NCBI RefSeq assembly: GCF_019112545.1
Contig: NW_025064896.1
Span: 689,187-753,186 of the forward strand
Source: Guyanagaster necrorhizus
Taxonomy: Eukaryota; Basidiomycota; Agaricomycetes; Agaricales; Physalacriaceae
DNA length: 64,000 nucleotides
Direction of reading: 5' to 3'
Numbering within the stretch: position 1 is the stretch's first letter; every line of letters starts with the position of its first letter. Both the position numbers and the translations under genes were made by a program. Of this stretch, positions 57,131 to 64,000 are shown piece by piece. The notes beneath the pieces are model-generated. The model did no database searches and had not been told where the DNA came from. It was given only the letters and a program-made list of their open reading frames with translations.

Positions 57131-58608
57131 ATTTTTGAGCAATAATAATGTCAATGAAAGAAGAGATCCATGAATAAATCAAGAATGCCATGCAAAACAT
57201 CAACCAGTGGAACCAGCAAATGACCCTATCACTAAACTATGAGTGGAGAATGATAAAGAACAATGGACTGATCCAGTATAATAGAAGGATCTATATTCTC
57301 TGAAATCATCAGCTTTAAGAGGAGATCATTGCTATTCATTATGATTCTGCAACTGCAGGACATTCAAGGATCACAAAGACCAAAAAACTGATCTTACATA
57401 AATATTAGTGGCTAAAGATGGGGCAGAATATAGAAGAGTATATAAAGGGATGCAAAATGTATCAGCAAGAGAAGGCATCTACCCAGCCACATGCAGCCTC
57501 ACTTCACTCAAATGAAGTTTTGCAGAGACCCTAGACTCACAGCTTAGTTGATATGATCACTGGCCTATCAGACTGTAACAGCTACAATATGATCATTGTT
57601 ATTGTTGATCAGTTTTTCAAGGTTATTATACCAATCACATGCTTGATGAAACTTTTATCAGAAGGATGAGCAAAGATTCTTTATGATGAGATCTATGCCA
57701 AATATAGTATGCCCTAAGTCATCATCTCAGACTGGAGTCTTCAATTTGTCTCAAAATTTCTTGATAATCTATACCAACTTCTGAACATCTGCAGCAACAC
57801 CTCCATAGCCTATCACCCTCAAACTGATGGCCAGATGGAATGCATAAACCAAGAGATCAAGAAGTATCTCTGTATGTTCATTAACTACTGCCAGGATGAC
57901 TGAAAAGAGTGGCTCATGTTAGTGGCATTCTAGCACAATAACCAAATCCATTCCACCATAGAAAAAACCCCATTCTTTGTCAACTATGATCACCATCTAG
58001 ATATAGCCCAAACTGACTGACTACAGACTACCACTCTCACCTCCTCTGACTTTGCCTGCACCATGTCCAAGATTCATGATGAAATACACACCACTCTCAA
58101 AAAGGCAGTGGCATCTATGAAGAAACAATATGATAAACATTGCTGTCCCACTCACTAATACTCTATAAATGATAAGGTTTGGCTTGATACATCCAACCTT
58201 CATCTACTTCATTCTAAATAGAAGCTTGTCAACAAATACATCAGATCATTCTCAATCCTTCCTAAAATTGGCTCCTTCACTTATAAACTCCACCTTTCTA
58301 TTGGATGGAAGATTCATGATGTATTTAATGAAACCTTTTTCACACCATACATCACATTCATTTTTTCCAATCAAGAATATCTACCTCCACCAGAGCCAAA
58401 ATTAATCAATGATGAAGAACATTATGAAGTTGATCAAGTCCTCAACCACCAACTTCACAAAGTCCATGCTTGTAGCAGAAGATCATGAACAACTGTCAAA
58501 TATCTGGTCAGTTGGAAGGGCTACAGCTCTGAATCAAACCAGTGAATCAAAGAATGATATATGAATGCATCAACTGCTATACATGATTATAAACACTCTC
58601 TAAATTAA
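57131..58608 (+). pseudogene. pol: Element E pol: integrase and chromodomain
   Basis: Zinc module YDSATAGHSRITKTKKL ... GCKMYQQEK (last Cys changed to Tyr, near 57340-57475). Core: VDMITGLSDCNSYNMI (57550), SDWSLQF (near 57730), DGQMECINQE (near 57825, catalytic Glu kept). Then KVWLDTSNLHLLHSK and chromodomain (VSWKGYSSESNQ near 58510-58545), LSLN-stop at 58606-58608. Stops and Trp/Arg losses throughout. Confidence 0.9.
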
Positions 58609-58642
58609 TGCATCAGAACAATGGTCTTAAGGGAGGGGGTAA

Positions 58643-59100
58643 TGTTATGATTTTTTCTTTTTTTCTTTTTTGATTAACTTCTATTTATGCTTAGTCAGAG
58701 TGCCTAGACCAGTGCTTCAAATTGTGAAACAAGCTTAGTCACCATAATAGGCTGAATCTGCCATTGTTCTCTGACGATGATGACACCTCTCAATGAAGGA
58801 CAATACTTTTTTGTAAATAGTCATGATGCTCAAAGACAATAAGCACCATAACCTAGAAACACACAATTAGTAGGAATATATTTATCTATGAACAAATAGT
58901 ATATAAATAGTGTAGCTCTCACTGTATATCTTCAGCTTTGAGCTAAAGTTTATTCTTCACCACTTTATCTTGAGCTGACTGTTTCTGGCCTTAAAACATT
59001 AGATTAACAAGCATACATAGTAAACTCTGATATGACTGTACAAACTCAATACAGTATCAGTTTATCATGTGTTTAGATCACATGCAACTTAGGCTTAACA
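58643..59100 (+). repeat. Element E 3' LTR (GyA)
   Basis: 458 bp, TGTTATGATTTTTTC...GGCTTAACA after the polypurine tract AAGGGAGGGGGTAA (58629-58642). The right flank ctaag begins the RT of G. Confidence 0.94.
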
Positions 59101-60480
59101 CTAAGATATTTGAGAAACTGATATCTGAATGGGCATATGATTTTTATGATCTGTTTACCAAAGAGAGCTTTGATAAACTACCAGAGCTGAAGCCTTGGGA
59201 TTATATGATCAAACTCATTTCCAATATCAGCACCAATCTCAATTGCAAGGTATACAATCTTAGCACACTGGAACAGATCAAGTTAGACAAGTTTTTGGAG
59301 GAGAATTTGTCTAGTGGATGAATAAGACTATTGAAGTCCCCTATGGTGTCACCCTTCTTCTTCATGAAAAAGAAGTATGGCAAACTCTAATTGATTCAGG
59401 ATTATTGAAAACTCAATGAGATGATGATCAAGAATTATTACCCTCTCTCACTGATTTCTGAATTGATGGACAAATTGCATGGCACCCAGTACTACACTAA
59501 GCTTAATGTTCAGTGAGGATACAATAATGTGCAGATTAAGAAGGTAAATGAATGGAAGACAGCCTTCTGAACTAATCACAGACTTTTCAAGCCAACAGTC
59601 ATGTTCTTTAGATTGATCAATTCCTCTGCAACATTCTAATAGATGATGAATGATATTTTCAAAGATCTCATCACCATGAGAAAGGTCATAATCTGTCTAG
59701 ACAACATCCTAATCATGTCAAAAGATCAAGAGGAACACTGACATCTAGTCTGCCAGATACTGAAAATAATAAGGAAACACAAACTATTCCTCAAAGCCAA
59801 GAAGTGTGAATTTAAGGCACTAGAAACTGAATACCTCAGGGTAATCATCAGTAAAAAAAGCATTTGAATAGACTCCATCAAGATGGTAGGAGTAACAGAA
59901 TGGCCAAAGCTGACCAAGAAGAAGAAATTACAATCCTTCCTCAGATTTATGAACTTTTACTGCCAACTTATCTGAGATTATAGCAAGATTGTCTGCTCCA
60001 TGACTTAGCTCACAGAGAATGCTTCCTGGACCCAGAAAATAGCCCAGCAATCTGCATTTGATGATTTAAAGAGGCAATTAGCCAAAGATGTGGTACTTGT
60101 AGTACCAACAGAGGAAGGGAAATTCTGAGTTGAGGTGAACTTGAGCAAGAAGACAATAGATGCAGTCCTCTCACAGAAGCAGGATGAAAAATAGCAACCT
60201 ATTGCATTTCTCTCAAAGGCATTGACCACCACTGAATGCAATTATGAGATCTATGACAAAGAACTCTTAGCCATCATGCTGGCACTTGCTGAATGGAGGT
60301 ATTATCTGATTGGTGCTATTCACATCTTCAAGGTCTGAACTGATCATAAAAACCTATGCTACTTCTGATCAGTACAGAAACTCAATCAATGACAAGCCTG
60401 CTGAGTCACTGAGCTCATGCAATATCAATACACATTGCATCATAAGATGGGAACAGCAAACAAAAGGCAGATCTGTTGAG
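59101..60480 (+). pseudogene. pol: Element G pol: RT and RNase H
   Basis: Starts in the pre-RT segment (IFEKLISEWAYDFYDLFTKESFDKL), then NLNCKVYNL, palm, catalytic box CLDN (near 59695-59705) instead of YLDD, thumb (KKKLQSFLRFMNFY near 59920-59960) and RNase H ([25 protein letters not shown] near 60235-60310). A one-base loss near 60462 (at the ANKKAD motif) shifts the frame. Dead copy. Confidence 0.88.
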
Positions 60481-62023
60481 TCATAGATCTGATCATGATT
60501 AAGGAGAGGAGAATAATGAAGGAGTAACTCTCCTGAAACCAGAACACTTTTGCACTATGATCATATCAACAGAAGAAGAGATCCATGAGCAAATTAAGAG
60601 TGCAATGTGATGGATGAAATTATAGGATTAACAGATTGCTCCCTTGATCAATCATAAGCAGAGTATGACTAAATCAGGGAATTTGATATACTATGACAAT
60701 CAAATCTATATTCTCTGAGATCATGCACTCTGAGGGGAGCTCATCACCATGTCTTATAACTATGCTACTGCTAGACACTCTGAGATCATGAAGATGAGGA
60801 AACTGATACCACAGAAGTACTAGTGGCTGAAAATAGAGTAAGACATCGAGAAGTATATAAAGAGATGTGAAACTTATCAGCAGACCAAGACAAGCATACA
60901 GGCACAAGCTACTCCACTTCACTCAAATAAAGTTTCTATAAAACTATAAACTCATATCTTGGATGATATGATCACTAGACTTTCAGACTGTAATAGCTAT
61001 GATGCTATTATCATCATTGTTGACTGATTCTCAAAGGTGATTATTTCCATTATATGTTTGATAGAGTTATCTTCCAAGAGATGGGCCAAGATCTTACATG
61101 ATGAAGTCTATACAAAATATGAAATATCTCAAGTCATCATCTTGGATTAGAATCTACAATTCATGTCCAAATTTCTTGATGATCTCTATTGCCTACTTAA
61201 CATCTGAAGCAATGCATCAACCACCTATCATCCACAAACAGATGGATAAACTGAATATGTCAATCAAGAGATCAAAAAGTATCTTCAAATGTTCATCAAT
61301 CACAGGCAAGATGACTGGACAGAATAGCTTACTCTCACAGCATTCTAACATAATAATTATGTGCACTCAGCAACTAACAAGACCACCTTCTTTGTTAATC
61401 ATAGCTATCATCCATACATTATTATCATGAACTGACACAAAGCCATGACTCCTGCATCATCTGACTTTGCTGATCTCATGACTTCTATTCATGTCAAAAC
61501 ATGCTCTGCCCTCAAAAGAGCTGCTGCTGCAATGAAGACACAATATGATAAACATTACCATCTAGCATATGAATACTCTATCAACAACAAAGTTTGGTTG
61601 GACATGACCAATCTTTATTTTTCTCATTCAAAATGCAAACTAGCAGACAAATGCACTAGCCTCTTTCTAATTATAGCAAAGGTTGGTGCCTCTGCATATT
61701 AACTATAATTACCAGACTCCTGATGTATCCACTCATTTTTTAATAAAACACTTCTAACATCATATATTAGCCTCATGCTCCTCAACCAAGAACTGCCACC
61801 ACTATCTCAATCTAATCTGATCAGAGAGAAGAAATACTATGAAGTGGAATAAATTCTCAACTATAAATTACAAAAAGTCCATGCATAAGAAGAGAGCACT
61901 CAAATGGTTGTCTACTATTTGGTGAAATAGAAGGATTATAGACCAGAATCAAATCAGTGAATCCATGAGCAAGATATGCATATAGATAATACTATCCAGA
62001 ACTATAAAATTGCTCTTAATTGA
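60481..62023 (+). pseudogene. pol: Element G pol: integrase and chromodomain
   Basis: Zinc module (YNYATARHSEIMKMRKL, RCETYQQTK; second Cys changed to Tyr, near 60755-60890), core (LDDMITRLSDCNSYDAI near 60960; DG*TEYVNQE near 61240), NNKVWLDMTNLYFSHSK (61580-61630) and a decayed chromodomain (VY*LVK*KDYRPESNQ near 61910-61955). Ends at TGA 62021-62023, the LSLN position reading ALN. Many stops. Confidence 0.87.
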
Positions 62024-62056
62024 TTCATTGAGATGATAATCTTAAGAAAAAGGTGA

Positions 62057-62502
62057 TGTTATGATTTTTTCTTATTTTATCATCTTTTTCTTATCTTATC
62101 AGAGTGCCTATCTTATTATGAGTGTCTACCTGCAAGTGTGGGAATGATTAGGTAATCACAATGATATGCACTATTATACTCAGTCATCTCATCCTCAAAC
62201 AATTCCCTATTGTCTACTCCTTGACAATCAGACAGAATAAGCAGCATAGCACAGAACAGTATAATAGAAAGGCAGTTATATTTATCATAGTTAAACAGTA
62301 TATAAATAAGATAGCTCTCACTGTAGTAGTTCAGCTTTGAGCTATAAATTTACCTCACACTATCTTCTTTTGAGCCCAGCTTGTCTTTGGCCTTAAAGTA
62401 TTTGCCTGGAATAACATATCAAAGTGAACTCTAGTGTGACTATAAACATAATGCAGTGCTAGTTTATTATGTGTCTAAATCACATGCAAGCTAGGTCTAA
62501 CA
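62057..62502 (+). repeat. Element G 3' LTR (GyA)
   Basis: 446 bp, TGTTATGATTTTTTC...GGTCTAACA. The right flank tctaa lies in the 5' leader of H. Confidence 0.92.
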
Positions 62503-62606
62503 TCTAAAGAAGTTGTTGGTAAGATCAGGGATTGAGGTTGGTGGCATTCAGTTTCCTTCACTGCTAGTGTGCATAAGAAAAGAGAAGCAGAAAGCTTTGA
62601 GCTAAC
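62503..62606 (-). other. Element H 5' leader fragment with primer-binding site
   Basis: Minus-strand leader (GATCTTACCAACAACTTC resembles D near 45412-45430) and, next to the LTR, AAGCTTTGAGCTAAC, the GyA self-priming site. Cut by G at 62502. Confidence 0.8.
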
Positions 62607-63045
62607 TGTTAGATCTGCTCAGCACATGATCTTATATACATGATAAACTGATGCTGTATTATATTCATACAGTCATATCAGAGTTCACTTCTTTGTGTAG
62701 TCAGTGTGCATCAAGGCTTTAGGGTAGTTAAGCTTGAGAGAAGAGAAGTATAGAATAAACTTATAGCTCAAAGCTGAGTTACTACAGTGAGAGCTATCCT
62801 ACTTATATACTGTCTGAGTCATAATAAATATAACTGGCCTATTATACTGTCTTGCACTATACTGCTTGTTCTGCCTGGTCATCAGAGAGTAGACAATGGA
62901 GTGTTGTCCATGGGTGAAGCAACCAAGTACAATGGCACTGTCTTTCTGTTGTGATTACATAATTTTCCCCATACTCACAGGTAGATGCTTGAGATAGATG
63001 CCCTGATAAGAAATAAAAATGATAAGATAAGAAAAAATTATAACA
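62607..63045 (-). repeat. Element H 5' LTR (GyA)
   Basis: 439 bp, TGTTAGATCTG...TTATAACA; right flank ccaag lies in the Copia RNase H. Confidence 0.9.
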
Positions 63046-63215
63046 CCAAGCACATTGATATTCACTTTCACTTTATTTGCTGGATCATCAGTGAAGGCTC
63101 CCTTCATCTTGTTTATTGTTCTACTGAGGACATGGTTGCTGATGCTCTCACCAAGCCTTTATCTTCAGCCAAGGTGAAGCACTTTGCTACTGAGCTTGGA
63201 CTTTGCTCCACTTGA
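63046..63215 (+). pseudogene. pol: Ty1/Copia pol 3' end (RNase H C-terminus)
   Basis: KHIDIHFHF ... EGSLHLVYCSTEDMVADALTKPLSS is the typical C-terminal RNase H block of Copia elements (KHIDIxxHF, VADxLTKPL). It ends LGLCST with TGA at 63213-63215. No internal stop in this piece. H's LTR cuts it on the left, so the rest of the Copia element lies beyond the nest. A purine tract GAGAGGGAG follows directly. Confidence 0.9.
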
Positions 63216-63222
63216 GAGGGAG

Positions 63223-63433
63223 TGTTGGATTAGCAAGCAGAAGCTCCATCATATCCCACCAGCTGAGCTCAATACCCTTTTATATCAGGATGGACAATAT
63301 ATACTGAATGCCATCTGTCAAGCACTCTCACTGCATTTCTGCTTATCACTATGCTGTGTGAGAGTGAGTATCTACTTGTATTACTTCATATATCTCACTG
63401 ACTAATATCTTATAGTCTATGTTATATCTAACA
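63223..63433 (+). repeat. Copia 3' LTR (about 211 bp)
   Basis: Begins TGTTGGAT right after the purine tract and reaches ATCTAACA, giving near-perfect 8-bp inverted ends. Short LTRs of this size are usual for fungal Copia elements. The 3' boundary is slightly uncertain because its last bases recur downstream. Confidence 0.7.
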
Positions 63434-64000
63434 GTGTATTCTACTAGGTACAATGATTGTTCACCATGTTTCCACTTATTGCTATGCTGTATGAGGTCTA
63501 TGTTATATCTAATAGTGTATTCTACTAGGTCCTATAAATACATATCACTTTCTTAGATGAAGATCATGTGTATGATGATGAGAATAACATAGATGAAGAC
63601 ACTAGTTCAGACTCCCTTAGACTGACTCTGAACCAGATCTTTGAATCTGCATGAGACTTTGTGACATTCTAATCAAAGAAAAATAGAAAAAAAGATTTTT
63701 TATATTATATTGAAGCAGTATTTCATAGAGGACATAAGGTCAGTCATTCTTGAAATTCAAGCTAGCTCCTCACTAAAGAAGCTGATCAGCACTATCCATA
63801 AGTTCCAAGCTCCAAGCCTTCAATGTGTTATGATAATTACATCCATTTGACAGTGGTAGCTTTGTGAAAGAGAAAAGAAACATTGGACTTGTTTATAAAT
63901 CAAGAAATTGGGCCTTGAAAGGCATTGAAGCCACTCTGAGATTCCCAAAATAGCCTTAACCACCATAAACTGGAGAGGTGCCCATAAACCCTTGACTCTA
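63434..64000. other. Right-end unassigned sequence with a partial LTR duplicate
   Basis: 63415-63449 and 63496-63530 are 35-nt direct repeats with one C/T difference; they span the LTR end and its flank. The second is preceded by another LTR-like piece (CTATGCTGTATGAG, compare CTATGCTGTGTGAG at 63350), so part of the LTR plus flank was duplicated with an internal deletion. From 63540 on, a short acidic stretch (LDEDHVYDDENN) in a frame full of stops is the only coding hint. I recognise nothing else. Confidence 0.5.

Noticed and set aside
1..64000. Host protein genes, tRNA, rRNA or CRISPR arrays
   Set aside because: I looked on both strands and saw none; recognisable coding sequence belongs to retroelements.

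Overview
This window is a pure transposon graveyard. I found no host gene, tRNA, rRNA or CRISPR array. Almost every base belongs to nested LTR retrotransposons, nearly all Ty3/Gypsy chromoviruses (gag, protease, RT, RNase H, integrase, chromodomain). There is one Ty1/Copia tail at the right end and two copies of a 1.4 kb LTR-like repeat. The Gag/Pol types, the self-primed LTRs, the CpG decay and a Zn(II)2Cys6-like antisense reading frame suggest a fungus, probably an Agaricomycete (mushroom) with a repeat-rich genome. This is inference from protein style, not from a search.

Names used here: GyA = LTRs of about 440-530 bp whose transcript start reads AGCTT(YR)AGCTAA (elements A, D, E, G, H, J, L, M). 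GyB = LTRs of about 500 bp (elements B, K and the LTR end at 1-141). C = a Gypsy pol fragment whose LTRs are not seen. X = a 1.4 kb LTR-like repeat.

Layout. 1-141: GyB LTR end, inserted in A. 142-2964: 3' half of A. 2965-42827: 3' half of a GyB element, B, interrupted by J (4161-20584, minus, TSD gatat), L (20613-30572, minus, TSD taatc/caatc) and M (31178-39880, plus, TSD catct/tatct). Inside J lies K (6117-14492, plus, TSD gggtt), the best-preserved GyB copy. Inside K lies X copy 1 (11571-12979), which contains a 960-base N gap. 42828-44866: C, minus. 44867-47643: LTR and gag of D. 47644-49048: X copy 2. 49049-51749: inverted 5' half of A. 51750-54945: inverted 5' half of B. 54946-59100: E. 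59101-62502: G. 62503-63045: H. 63046-63433: Copia 3' end and LTR. 63434-64000: unassigned.

A and B are each split into two pieces in opposite orientation about 49 kb apart, yet the 5-bp target duplication gactc still matches across them. This points to an inversion (or an assembly join) through X copy 2. Decay is mostly C-to-T/G-to-A transition damage. LTR pairs have equal lengths and often carry TG in one copy where the other has CA, as expected if both derive from CG. Most premature stops are explained the same way.

The most novel item is a 420-codon antisense frame between pol and the 3' LTR of B (42141 to 40882, minus). It has a charged coiled-coil part and a fungal-type Zn2Cys6-like cysteine pattern, and survives as a deleted remnant in K. 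The second is clear sequence evidence for Tf1/sushi-type self-priming in both Gypsy families.
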